The notes below the pieces were generated by a model that ran no database searches, had not been told where the DNA came from, and was given only the letters and a program-made list of their open reading frames with translations. This document shows positions 43,771-52,750 of a DNA stretch of 64,000 bases, piece by piece. The stretch is from Ruminococcaceae bacterium D5. GTDB taxonomy: Bacteria; Bacillota; Clostridia; Oscillospirales; Ruminococcaceae. Where the stretch lies: positions 62,001 to 126,000 of the forward strand of contig FORK01000001.1 in NCBI GenBank assembly GCA_900113995.1. Direction: 5' to 3'. Positions within the stretch are counted from its first letter, which is position 1; every line of letters begins with the position of its first letter. The position numbers were made by a program, and so were the translations under genes.

Positions 43771-43940
43771 AGCGCACCTCGAACATCACATGTTAGGTTG
43801 ATAAGCTTATTATAACGGATTGGAATCCACTTGAAAAGGTACTAAGGAAAGAATCTGCAATTTTTTCTGATGAAATGAGCGATGGAACGCCGATTATCAC
43901 TTGTCGTATGACAAGTACATCCGCTCTTGGCATCAACGCA

Positions 43941-43977
43941 AAACCGCCGCCCCGATCGATAATCGGGGCGGCGGTTT
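43941..43977 (-). terminator. Terminator of the AAA ATPase gene
   Basis: AAACCGCCGCCCCGAT / ATCGGGGCGGCGGTTT, 16-base perfect stem just after the stop at 43980. The flanking 43771-43940 holds no gene I can support. Confidence 0.8.
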
Positions 43978-43979
43978 CG

Positions 43980-45770
43980 TTATGCGAGGCTTCGCAGGTA
44001 TTCTTCCACATTCCGATACTGGATGCCCTCAACCACTTGACTTTCCCCTCGATAGAGGACGAACTTTCCGGTAATTGGACCATAACGATGCTCCGTCTGG
44101 GCGCATTTTTCCTCGTCAATCAGATGGCGGTACTGCTGCGGCGCAATTTCCGTGCTGTGCTTGATCTCAAAGCTCTGGCAGGAACCGGCAACAGGGTCAA
44201 ATACCACCATGTCGAACTCACCCACGGAAAATTGCAGGACAAATACCTGCTTTTTGGGGTTCGCCAGCTTGGTTTCCAGCAGAACGATGTCCTCCAGCAT
44301 CCGGCCTCTGATTTCGGTCAGAATGCGTTCCTGAACAGCAGTGCGCTCCGGCAGAGACAGGGCGCTGAATGTCTCATCCAACAGCAGACTGCGAATCAGC
44401 GCATCGGCCTGCGCGTAACGGAGACCGGGTTGGGCGATCACCGTGCGGCTGGATTTCCGGCTGACATCCGGCAGGTACCGCACGTCAATCTCCCGCGTCA
44501 GGTCCAGCAAATCCAGATATTCTTTGATCTCCGCCGCGTGAACATCGTCCAGCGCTACAGTCTGCTCTGCCTTGTTGCGGATCTCAAGCAGCTTCCGCAG
44601 GCTGTCTGTGACAGCTACAAGGTCAACGCGATCAAGGATGTCCGTAGGGTTCTCCTGATCCCGGCGAAGATTGCTGGCGGAAATGCCAAGGTCGTGGGAT
44701 TTCCAATCCTGTGTCAGCACTTCCAGCGTGAAACGGTGGTTGATGTCCTCCACCACGCGGTTGATGGCGCTGGTCAGTTCGTTCCTCTCATACAGGTCAC
44801 GCAGATGGCGGAAATGTCCCTCGTACTGATAGCAGCGCAGAGAGTGCTGGATGTTGCGTGCAATAGCCGTATCCACATACTCGTCCGCGCTTTCCTTGCT
44901 GGCAAACGTGGAGGTTTCGTTGTAGTGGACACCGCCGAGACTCATAGTGCCGCCGTAGCGGATATACTCGTCGATGCCGTGAATGCCGAGCACGGACTCA
45001 AATTCGCGGTAAGGGATGAAGGTGGTGTGCAGCAGAATACAGCGGTCATAGAGCTGCTCATCCTCCGTGAACAGGAAACCCAGTGAATCCGTGCCGGACA
45101 GCACGATTTTCATTCCGCAGGTGGCAAACACATCGGAGAACAGCGCCGCGCCCTCGATGAAATCCTCCATCAGCGTCACTTCATCGAGGAACACATACCG
45201 GAAACCCTGCTCCTCCAGCGCTTTGAGATCGCGGTTCACGTCTGCCAGCGTGTCTTTTGCGGCGATCTGAATGAACGCTGCCTTGGCAAGCTCTGCGTCG
45301 TTCATCTCCGCAAAAATCTGGCGGATCATGGTGGTTTTCCCCGTCCGGCGCAGGCCGTAGAGGATGAATACCTTGTCCTGCGGCTCGCCGTAAGTATAGT
45401 CATGCAGCTGCCGGAAGCACTCGCGCTTGCGATACCGACGGACAGAGGCAGAAAAGGTACGCAGTGCCTCGCCAGTGCGGATATTCGTTGCAAAGGTATT
45501 TGCAGTGGCAGCAGATACGGATTTCCTGGGCAGCTGCTTCTGCAGCACCTTCAGTTCTTTTTCCAGTCCCTTCCGGCGTTCAATCTGCTTCCGGAAAGAA
45601 TCCACCTCTTCCGCAGGAATATACTTCTCTCGGCGCTTATTGTTCTCTGTCCAGCGGTGATAGAAATACACATTGCCGCTGATCGTCTTCTTTGTGACAG
45701 ACCCAGCAGGCAGCTCTGCAATCTGCTGCTCCAGATCAGCAATCTTGGCTTGAAGTTCAAACAGTTCCAT
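43980..45770 (-). CDS. AAA ATPase with DUF6788-like N-terminus and DUF4143-like C-terminus
   Basis: 596 residues from the ATG at 45770 (GAGGTG upstream). N-terminal 100 residues: coiled coil, then a DUF6788-like segment (GSVTKKTISGNVYFYHRW). Walker A YGLRRTGKTTM (about 155), Walker B YVFLDEVTLM, sensor LSGTDSLGFLF. The C-terminal 200 residues resemble the nuclease-like DUF4143 (FSVGEFDMVVFDP, SFEIKHS). Such ATPases are common in mobile and defence regions; partner and substrate unknown. Driven by the palindromic promoter upstream. Confidence 0.8.
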   Translation of the reverse strand: MELFELQAKIADLEQQIAELPAGSVTKKTISGNVYFYHRWTENNKRREKYIPAEEVDSFRKQIERRKGLEKELKVLQKQLPRKSVSAATANTFATNIRTGEALRTFSASVRRYRKRECFRQLHDYTYGEPQDKVFILYGLRRTGKTTMIRQIFAEMNDAELAKAAFIQIAAKDTLADVNRDLKALEEQGFRYVFLDEVTLMEDFIEGAALFSDVFATCGMKIVLSGTDSLGFLFTEDEQLYDRCILLHTTFIPYREFESVLGIHGIDEYIRYGGTMSLGGVHYNETSTFASKESADEYVDTAIARNIQHSLRCYQYEGHFRHLRDLYERNELTSAINRVVEDINHRFTLEVLTQDWKSHDLGISASNLRRDQENPTDILDRVDLVAVTDSLRKLLEIRNKAEQTVALDDVHAAEIKEYLDLLDLTREIDVRYLPDVSRKSSRTVIAQPGLRYAQADALIRSLLLDETFSALSLPERTAVQERILTEIRGRMLEDIVLLETKLANPKKQVFVLQFSVGEFDMVVFDPVAGSCQSFEIKHSTEIAPQQYRHLIDEEKCAQTEHRYGPITGKFVLYRGESQVVEGIQYRNVEEYLRSLA

Positions 45771-45803
45771 GATACACCTCCTCGGTGAAACTATTATATA
45801 CAA

Positions 45804-45853
45804 AATTATACCCCATTATACCCGTAAAATCAAGGGTATAATGGGGTATAATT
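45804..45853 (-). promoter_or_regulatory. Promoter inside a perfect 20-base inverted repeat
   Basis: AATTATACCCCATTATACCC (45804-45823) is perfectly inverted at 45834-45853, with a 10-base loop. On the minus strand TTGATT and TATAAT stand 17 bases apart within it, giving a promoter for the AAA ATPase gene. Each arm also carries a tandem GGGTATAAT motif. Strong operator candidate. Confidence 0.8.
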
Positions 45854-45913
45854 TGCTGTGATAGATGTCAGTTTGCAAAAACTCTTGTCTGAGGTAGTAT
45901 AGCAACCAAAACG

Positions 45914-48751
45914 CTATTGATCGTTTCGCGTATTGCCTCTTTCCAACGGTATCATATTGGTGCACTTCTTTTCTTCGTTAAAAAAGTTGGTGCAACCATA
46001 GAATATGTCACCATTCTTTGGATTCTTTTTAACGATCAAATATCCGTCTGCGCACTTGGGGCACTTCAAAATATCGTGCATGTGCACCCTGTCGTTGGTC
46101 ATAAAATCGCAAAGCTCCGCCTCGTTTGTACATATCCAGAGATTCAAGCCGTAGTTCTTGTTAAACTCATATTTTAGTGGGAAGCCGCATATCGGACAAC
46201 GCAAGTTAAAGAGATCCACTACTTGCATATTGATTTCGTCATTATGGGGAATGTTGAAATCTTTGATAAGTTCTACAAGAAATCTGGATGGCTTTGTTTT
46301 GGGGGCCGCGATATATACCCTGTTTTTAGTCCGTGTCATCGCTACATAAAACAGTCTCCGTTCTTCCGCAAAAGGCATACTATTGTCCTCATATGTAACG
46401 AGTTTAATAATGGGATCATCTTCAATCTGGCAGGGGAATCCAAATTTCCCTTCAAACATATTGATCAGAATTACATTGTCATAGCCAAGGCCCTTGGAGC
46501 TATGTGCTGTCATAAATGTTATCTTAGCATTTGGATACTTTTCGCTTCTGATAGCACCACCTGGCAATTCACTGAACCGATTTGTCCGATACAGCTTGTA
46601 CATATCATAGTTGTATCGGCCGATCAACAGAATCGAGCTCCGCTCACCGTACTCAGATATGATTTCTCCAATAATATGTTCAATTGTGTTGGCAAGCTGC
46701 TCCATAGGTTTGACGCTGTCATCAAAGACTTCAAGAACAATTGGGTTCTCAAGATGTTTCGGAGAAATCAACTGCTTCCGGATTTGCGAGGAGTTTCTCT
46801 GCACAAAGCCGCCGGCAATGTCAATCAATTCTTGCGAGTTACGATATGTATGAGTAATTTTCAGTTCCGTGCCCGCACCCATTAGCTCCAAAAAGCGCGT
46901 GAACAAAGTAATATCAGACCCAGAAAAGGCATAAATTGACTGCCAGTCATCACCCACCGCAACAACTTTAGCCTGCGTAATTTGAGACAACCTTTTTGTC
47001 AAATTGAATCTTTGGCGGGCTATATCTTGAAACTCATCGATGATGATGTACTTGTAAGGGAGCACTATGTTCTGGCGCTCGATCTCCTGCAAATAGAAAT
47101 GCGCATCATTTATCATGTCAGCAAAGTCTATCTGATTGCGCTGCTTCAGCACAGATTGATAGTGATGATAGACTTGCTCGGCAATATCCAGAAAAAGGAG
47201 TGTTCTCGGATTATCTGTACGTTCTCGCAAAATGGAGAAGCCACCGCCATCATAACCAGTCGTCTTGTATTGCTCGATAAACTTCATCATAAAGATGATT
47301 AGTTTGTAGATATATTTGTCTTTTCCGGTTTCTACTATCTTTTTATAGACTTCCTCCATATTGCGAGGCTTTAGGATAAACCCCTCCTTTTCGAGGACTT
47401 CTTTCAGATGATCCAGAAGAGGACGTCGATCTGTATAAAATGACCAGGTTTCCAGTAATGTGGTCTTATTAGCCTTATGAAGGCGACGCTTATCACTAAT
47501 TGCGCGAAGATAACGCTGCCTCTGCTGCGGAGTAAACAGGCTATTATAGCCGCTCTCGCTGAGCGCATAGTGCTCCAGCCACACGCTATGCTCTCCTTGC
47601 GAAATATAGAAATCAGGCGTGTATTTCTTGCTACGAGAAGGTGATCCGAAGGGATACACTCGTTCATATTCGTAATCCAAACCGTTCAGATAGAGAAAGT
47701 TTGCGATCTGCACTTCCTGCATGGAGCGCAGATATTCTCCGGTTATGGTCCGCGTCTTTTTCGTGCGTTGCTGTTCAACTTTTTTGACGTACTCGCCCAA
47801 TCCACTTTTTAACGTTTCAAAGTCTTGTGCTGCTTTGTAAAGATGGTATTGATTCAAATCCGTAAATTTGAAGACATCCTCGGACAGGTCAAAGTAATAC
47901 CCTAAGAACAGAACCAGATTGCGCATAAGCTGCTTGTTGTGAAAAATCGACTTTTCCAGCATATCAAAAATAATCTGCTGGGAAGAAAAATTGATCTCAG
48001 GTGGTTCTGCTGAAAACTGTTTAACAATATCATACGCAAAAGCATGGAACGTGCATATCTTCGCTGGAATACCAAGTCCCTTATTGATTCGATCACGCAA
48101 CTCCCCAATCGCCTTATTTGTATAGGATATTACAATGATCTCCTCCGGATCTATATTCTTTTTCTCGACCAAATACTTGACCTTTGCGGCCATCGTCGTG
48201 GTTTTCCCCGCACCAGCACCAGCTACCAACAGGCAATAGTCGTCATCTGTAATCACCGCACGGCGCTGCTCTTCATCCAGTTGAATATTGGGGTCGATCT
48301 GCTTTAAGATGCTGTCAAAATAATCCTTATCCTGTTCCAGTATTCGGTCTACATATGTCGTATTATGTGCTGTAATATCTGCATCTAAAGATTGCATCCG
48401 ACGCAAAAAGCGGCGTAGCAAATCGATATCAACTCTTATCGCGGCAGCATTGTTACAGACATATTGGAAAATGAGCTTGTTGTTTAGGCTTTCGCTGTAT
48501 TTTCCATATGTGTCCCGTAGCCTCTGCGCATCTCTGTGCGAAATATAGTGTTCTGCAGAGAACAACTGGGCATGGTCTCGTTCAAAAGAAATTAAGACGT
48601 TTTGCAGATTTTTGTAGTCCAATCCTTCTTTGACATGCGCAGCCTCCTTATCCAAAGAGAAAAAGTATGCCGCAGGGAGTCCGCAGTGAGGGCATTTTTC
48701 AGCTTTGTCGGAAATTGAATTTCCACACTCCGGGCAACGAATTAAGGACAT
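45914..48751 (-). CDS. UvrD-family helicase with zinc fingers and an inserted nuclease-like domain
   Basis: 945 residues. N-terminal zinc ribbon (CPECG, CPHCG). Walker A VAGAGAGKTTT, IIIDEFQDIA, VGDDWQSIYAFSGSD, TAHSSKGLGYDNVILI and RRLFYVAMTRTKNRVYI are the SF1A motifs. Around residues 360-400 an insert with VQIANFLYLNGLDYEYE, YTPDFYI and SVWLEHY looks like a PD-(D/E)xK nuclease core. The C-terminus has topoisomerase-type fingers (CPICG, CTN, CPKC, GCTNFF). Related to HelD-like helicases. Minus-strand start with GGAGG. Confidence 0.88.
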   Translation of the reverse strand: MSLIRCPECGNSISDKAEKCPHCGLPAAYFFSLDKEAAHVKEGLDYKNLQNVLISFERDHAQLFSAEHYISHRDAQRLRDTYGKYSESLNNKLIFQYVCNNAAAIRVDIDLLRRFLRRMQSLDADITAHNTTYVDRILEQDKDYFDSILKQIDPNIQLDEEQRRAVITDDDYCLLVAGAGAGKTTTMAAKVKYLVEKKNIDPEEIIVISYTNKAIGELRDRINKGLGIPAKICTFHAFAYDIVKQFSAEPPEINFSSQQIIFDMLEKSIFHNKQLMRNLVLFLGYYFDLSEDVFKFTDLNQYHLYKAAQDFETLKSGLGEYVKKVEQQRTKKTRTITGEYLRSMQEVQIANFLYLNGLDYEYERVYPFGSPSRSKKYTPDFYISQGEHSVWLEHYALSESGYNSLFTPQQRQRYLRAISDKRRLHKANKTTLLETWSFYTDRRPLLDHLKEVLEKEGFILKPRNMEEVYKKIVETGKDKYIYKLIIFMMKFIEQYKTTGYDGGGFSILRERTDNPRTLLFLDIAEQVYHHYQSVLKQRNQIDFADMINDAHFYLQEIERQNIVLPYKYIIIDEFQDIARQRFNLTKRLSQITQAKVVAVGDDWQSIYAFSGSDITLFTRFLELMGAGTELKITHTYRNSQELIDIAGGFVQRNSSQIRKQLISPKHLENPIVLEVFDDSVKPMEQLANTIEHIIGEIISEYGERSSILLIGRYNYDMYKLYRTNRFSELPGGAIRSEKYPNAKITFMTAHSSKGLGYDNVILINMFEGKFGFPCQIEDDPIIKLVTYEDNSMPFAEERRLFYVAMTRTKNRVYIAAPKTKPSRFLVELIKDFNIPHNDEINMQVVDLFNLRCPICGFPLKYEFNKNYGLNLWICTNEAELCDFMTNDRVHMHDILKCPKCADGYLIVKKNPKNGDIFYGCTNFFNEEKKCTNMIPLERGNTRNDQ

Positions 48752-48784
48752 ATCTTTTTCCTCCTTGTCGCATCATAACGTAAA

Positions 48785-49504
48785 CTATGAGTCAAACCCC
48801 AACTTTTTTAATCGTCCACGTACCGCTGATGTACTGCGCTTTAATGTAATGGCAATCTCGCTCATTGGTACAGATTTCTTGTATAGATCAACGAGGCAGT
48901 CGTCATGTTCTTTCGTCCATGGAGCGCCCTGCATCTCTGTCTGCATATTCTCCGCTGCGAGGATCGCATCCAAATTATCTATGATAAAATGCTGCGCAGC
49001 GTTGTTGTAAACAACCACCTGATAGGGCCCTTTATTGCTCATTCTCTCCTCCACGGAAATACCATTTTCTTCGCCAATTTTCGTCGGCCGTTTTGTGTGC
49101 TTTCCGTCTGGCATGAGCGCCCATTCCATCATTCCAATTTCCGTGAGCCACGCAAGGATTCCTGAATAGGTAAGTTTTTGCATAGTGTCGTTATCGGCCA
49201 AAGCGTTTATCCGTTTGGCGATTTCGCTGGCCGGAATAGGCGTTTCCGAATAGGCAAATCGGCTTCTTTTTTCAAAGGGAATTTCAAGGGGCCTCTTTTT
49301 TGGCTTCCTGTCCGCAGCCGATCTCATTCCACCATTTTCGATCACCTGCCGCAGCACGTCGGATACAAAGAAAAGGCAACGTGACAACCGGACATTGTTG
49401 ATAATATCGCCGTCTGGAACCACAGTGTCATCTATGGGATTGATGCCGTTTGCCAGTTTGTCGATATACATTCTTGCTCGTTCGATTTTTTCAAGTTCAG
49501 TCAT
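48785..49504 (-). CDS. Protein with a C-terminal Myb/SANT-like helix-turn-helix
   Basis: 239 residues. The N-terminus (RARMYIDKLANGINPIDD, NVRLSRCLFFVSDVLRQVI) is a conserved block I have seen beside helicases in accessory regions but cannot name. The C-terminal 45 residues (PWTKEHDDCLVDLYKKSVPM, EIAITLKRSTSAVRGRLKKL) are a Myb/SANT-type DNA-binding fold. 10 bases after the PLD-helicase gene, so co-transcribed with it. Likely DNA-recognition partner. Confidence 0.65.
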   Translation of the reverse strand: MTELEKIERARMYIDKLANGINPIDDTVVPDGDIINNVRLSRCLFFVSDVLRQVIENGGMRSAADRKPKKRPLEIPFEKRSRFAYSETPIPASEIAKRINALADNDTMQKLTYSGILAWLTEIGMMEWALMPDGKHTKRPTKIGEENGISVEERMSNKGPYQVVVYNNAAQHFIIDNLDAILAAENMQTEMQGAPWTKEHDDCLVDLYKKSVPMSEIAITLKRSTSAVRGRLKKLGFDS

Positions 49505-49514
49505 ACATTTCTCC

Positions 49515-52500
49515 TTATCCCACTACCAACTTATTTGTCTTCTTCAAGAACTTCGCCGGGATTGGGCGATCCAGCCGCCATGTGATATTCATCGGCCTGC
49601 TGCCCTCATGCTTCACATAGTTCGCCGCACCCAGATAGGTATACGCCTCTGCACCGCCGGTCATACGGTCCGACTTAAACTCACGGACAAACAGCAGTAC
49701 CTTGCTGCCGCGTTCCTTGTGGTGGATATAGCGCTGACCGGTGGGCGAATTCTCCGCCGTGGTGCTCTGGCTCTGCCAATGGAACAAGCTCTCATTGATG
49801 GAATAATCGTTGTACATGGTGGTTGGCGAGTAGTCCTTGTCCGCCTTGTTCAGCGTCACAAAGAACACGTCGATGTTTTTCTCCGGCAGCCGCTTCACGC
49901 CCTCACGAACGGTGGACGGCTTCATAAAGTCCAGCGCCACCAAGAGCTGGTCGCGGGTATAGGTGCAGTGCAGATCCAACGGGCAGCCGAAGCCCAGTTC
50001 CACCGGCTCGTCGATAAAGTCGATCTGCTCGAAGCGATAACGCAGCAGCTCCAAGAGCTCACCGAGCAGAACTGTGCTGTCAGACAGGGTATAGAGGTTA
50101 CTAAGCACCTCTTCGTCGTCCCAGTCCTCCACAGCCTTGCCCCAGACGGTGACATAGAACATCTGCATCATCCGCTTTTCCGTATCCGGAAGCGCTGCAA
50201 AATCAAGGTTGTCCAACCGCGGAAGAACATCCAACAGGAACGAAATCCAGCGGCGGGAATCAGCCACAGCAAGCTTTGCAAACGCTTTGGTCAGGATGTC
50301 CTCCAACGGCTCCGAAAAGTCCTCGATGGCATCCGCTCTGGCACAAATGCGAGAGAAGGAGGAAAACTTGTAGATCGCCCGCGGGTCAAGATGGTAGTAA
50401 TCCAAGAAGTTTTTGAGCGTCAGCTCCAGCCCGCTGTCCTCCGCAAAGGAGGCTGCGCGAGCCACCAACCCAGCCGTATTGCCATAGGATGCGCGGATAT
50501 TCTCCAAAATGTATTTGGCCGCCTTCTTCTCCAGCTGGATATAGCAGCCCTTGGGGACGGACACAAAACCATCTTTAATTTCACGACTCACGCTGCGGGT
50601 GGTATTCGACAGCAGCGCTGCAAACTTATCTTCAAAATTGTATTTTCTATTTGCCTGACCGATGAAGTCCAGCACGGTCAGGCATTCCTTGTCCTCGGAT
50701 AGACGCAGACCACGTCCCAGCTGCTGCAAGAAGATCGTCAATGACTCCGTGGGACGCAGAAAAAGAACAGTATTGACTTCCGGAATATCTACGCCCTCGT
50801 TGTAGATGTCCACGACGAAGATGAACCGCACCTCGCCGGACACCAAGCGCCGCTTGGCCGCCACTCTTTCCTCGTCCGAAGATTGCCCGGTGAGGCACAT
50901 AGACGGGATGTTGTGGTCGTTAAAATAGCGGCACATAAATTCCGCGTGATCGACCGTTACACAGAAGCCGAGGCCCTTCACGTCGTCAATATCCGTGACA
51001 TATTTCAGCAGCGCGGACACAACATGGTCGGCGCGTTGAGTGGCAATGGCACCACTGAAGGTGTAGATGTGCTCCAACTCGCTCTTTTGGTAGCCACCGG
51101 CAGACCATTTGAGTTCATCCAGATCCACGGTATCGGTAACGCCAAAATACTGAAACGGGCAGAGCAGCTTTCGGTCAATGGCTTCCGGCAGACGAATTTC
51201 CGCCGCAATACGATTGTTGAAGTATGGCAGAATGCTCTTGCCGTCCATACGTTCAGGCGTAGCCGTCAAGCCCAGCAAAATACGAGGCTGGTAGTAGGCC
51301 AGGAGCTTCTGGTAGGTTGGAGCTGCCGCGTGGTGGAACTCGTCTACGATGATGTAATCGTAAAACCCAGGGGACGTCTTTTCCGTAAAGTTCTGTGAAT
51401 TGAACGTCTGAATGGAAATAAACAGATTGTCGATGCTTTCCGGCCTATAGCTGCCCACAAACATCTCTCCGAAGTTGGCGTCCTTGAGTACAGCACGGAA
51501 GGCATACAGACTCTGCTTGAGAATTTCTTCCCGGTGCGCTACGAAGAGCAGTCGGCAAGGCTTGTCCGGATTCTGCTTGCGGAAGCGCTTGTAGTCTAAA
51601 GCAGAGATGACCGTTTTACCGGTACCGGTGGCGGCTACCACCAGATTGCGGGTATAACCGCGGACGGCACGCTCCGCCTCCAGCTTGTCCAGAATCTCCT
51701 GCTGATAGGAATAGGGGTTGATATCCATGGTGTAGACTTCGGCATTGTTGGTATCGAAGTATTTTTCTGCTTTCAGGGCACGGGCAAGGCGTTCTTTCTG
51801 CCCTTCATCATAATACTCAAATTCCCGGTCATTCCAATAATACTCAAAGGTCGCGGCGATTTTATCAATGGTTTCAGGCAGGTCGCGCTTCGTTACCTTG
51901 GTGTTCCATTCAAGTCCGCTGGTCAGCGCGGCATTGGACAGGTTGGACGAACCCACATAAGCCGTTGTGAAGCCGGTTTCGCGGTAGAAGATGTACGCTT
52001 TGGCATGGAGGCGAGTTGTCTTGGTGTTGTAACTAACCTTGATCTGTGTGTTTGGGAGCTGTCGGAGTTCCTCAATGGCTTTTATATCCGTTGCGCCCAT
52101 GTAGGAAGTGGTGATAATACGGAGCTCACCGCCATTCTGCGTAAACTCTCTCAGCTCGTCCATAATGAGCCGCAGACCGCTCCATTTGATGAAGGACACC
52201 AGCATATCAATTCGGTCAGCCGAGACGACCTCTTTCTTGAGTTCTGTGAACATCTGTGGTTCGTGAACGGCCCCAGTAAACAAAGAACTTTGGGCAATAG
52301 ATGTTTCCGACCGCTCTATGTCCGCCGCAGTTTTTCCCGCAGCCAACCTCGGATCAGCTTCCCGCAAAAGCGCAAGAAGCTGCTCTGCCCGCTTGTCAAC
52401 ACTCTGCGAAGCAAAGTCTGCTTCTTTTGTTGCATTTTGAATGAGCGCTATGATCTGATTCGTCAGCTCGATTTGGGTTGAGATATCTCCACCGTTGTCC

Positions 52501-52670
52501 AATACGTTATCCAAGCCCTTCTGAACCACATCTACCAGATACTGCGCCAGCACCTTGGATGCCTCCGCCTTGTCGATAGGCGCAACAGCCTTGCGGGCTT
52601 CCGGAATCTCCGCAAGCTCGCTAGTCAAGGCGTTATTGATAACTTGTTCGTATAGGCCGGGATGTAACAT
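49515..52670 (-). CDS. PLD nuclease / SF2 helicase / DUF3427 fusion
   Basis: 1051 residues. Residues about 130-270: phospholipase-D-type nuclease with RLHAKAYIF (HxK) and GSSNLSNAAL. Then the helicase: Walker A VAATGTGKTVIS, IIVDEFHHA, LTATPERMDG, and QQLGRGLRL. The C-terminal about 350 residues are DUF3427-like (VFFVTLNKADKDYSPTTMYN, VLLFVREFK). This three-part fusion is frequent in restriction and defence neighbourhoods, acting as an ATP-driven nuclease. GGAG precedes the start. Confidence 0.9.
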   Translation of the reverse strand: MLHPGLYEQVINNALTSELAEIPEARKAVAPIDKAEASKVLAQYLVDVVQKGLDNVLDNGGDISTQIELTNQIIALIQNATKEADFASQSVDKRAEQLLALLREADPRLAAGKTAADIERSETSIAQSSLFTGAVHEPQMFTELKKEVVSADRIDMLVSFIKWSGLRLIMDELREFTQNGGELRIITTSYMGATDIKAIEELRQLPNTQIKVSYNTKTTRLHAKAYIFYRETGFTTAYVGSSNLSNAALTSGLEWNTKVTKRDLPETIDKIAATFEYYWNDREFEYYDEGQKERLARALKAEKYFDTNNAEVYTMDINPYSYQQEILDKLEAERAVRGYTRNLVVAATGTGKTVISALDYKRFRKQNPDKPCRLLFVAHREEILKQSLYAFRAVLKDANFGEMFVGSYRPESIDNLFISIQTFNSQNFTEKTSPGFYDYIIVDEFHHAAAPTYQKLLAYYQPRILLGLTATPERMDGKSILPYFNNRIAAEIRLPEAIDRKLLCPFQYFGVTDTVDLDELKWSAGGYQKSELEHIYTFSGAIATQRADHVVSALLKYVTDIDDVKGLGFCVTVDHAEFMCRYFNDHNIPSMCLTGQSSDEERVAAKRRLVSGEVRFIFVVDIYNEGVDIPEVNTVLFLRPTESLTIFLQQLGRGLRLSEDKECLTVLDFIGQANRKYNFEDKFAALLSNTTRSVSREIKDGFVSVPKGCYIQLEKKAAKYILENIRASYGNTAGLVARAASFAEDSGLELTLKNFLDYYHLDPRAIYKFSSFSRICARADAIEDFSEPLEDILTKAFAKLAVADSRRWISFLLDVLPRLDNLDFAALPDTEKRMMQMFYVTVWGKAVEDWDDEEVLSNLYTLSDSTVLLGELLELLRYRFEQIDFIDEPVELGFGCPLDLHCTYTRDQLLVALDFMKPSTVREGVKRLPEKNIDVFFVTLNKADKDYSPTTMYNDYSINESLFHWQSQSTTAENSPTGQRYIHHKERGSKVLLFVREFKSDRMTGGAEAYTYLGAANYVKHEGSRPMNITWRLDRPIPAKFLKKTNKLVVG

Positions 52671-52750
52671 AGTTTCGCTCCTTACAATTTCAGAAGAATT
52701 TTACAATATCTCTTCTCCATTTATTTCTCACTACTCAGGCATAATTTCCA

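Noticed and set aside
42442-43815. 457-codon plus-strand frame opposite the sigK-element recombinase
   Set aside because: The minus-strand frame is an unmistakable serine recombinase; this is its antisense shadow.
49395-50702. 435-codon plus-strand frame opposite the PLD-helicase gene
   Set aside because: Antisense shadow; lacks a start signal and family features.
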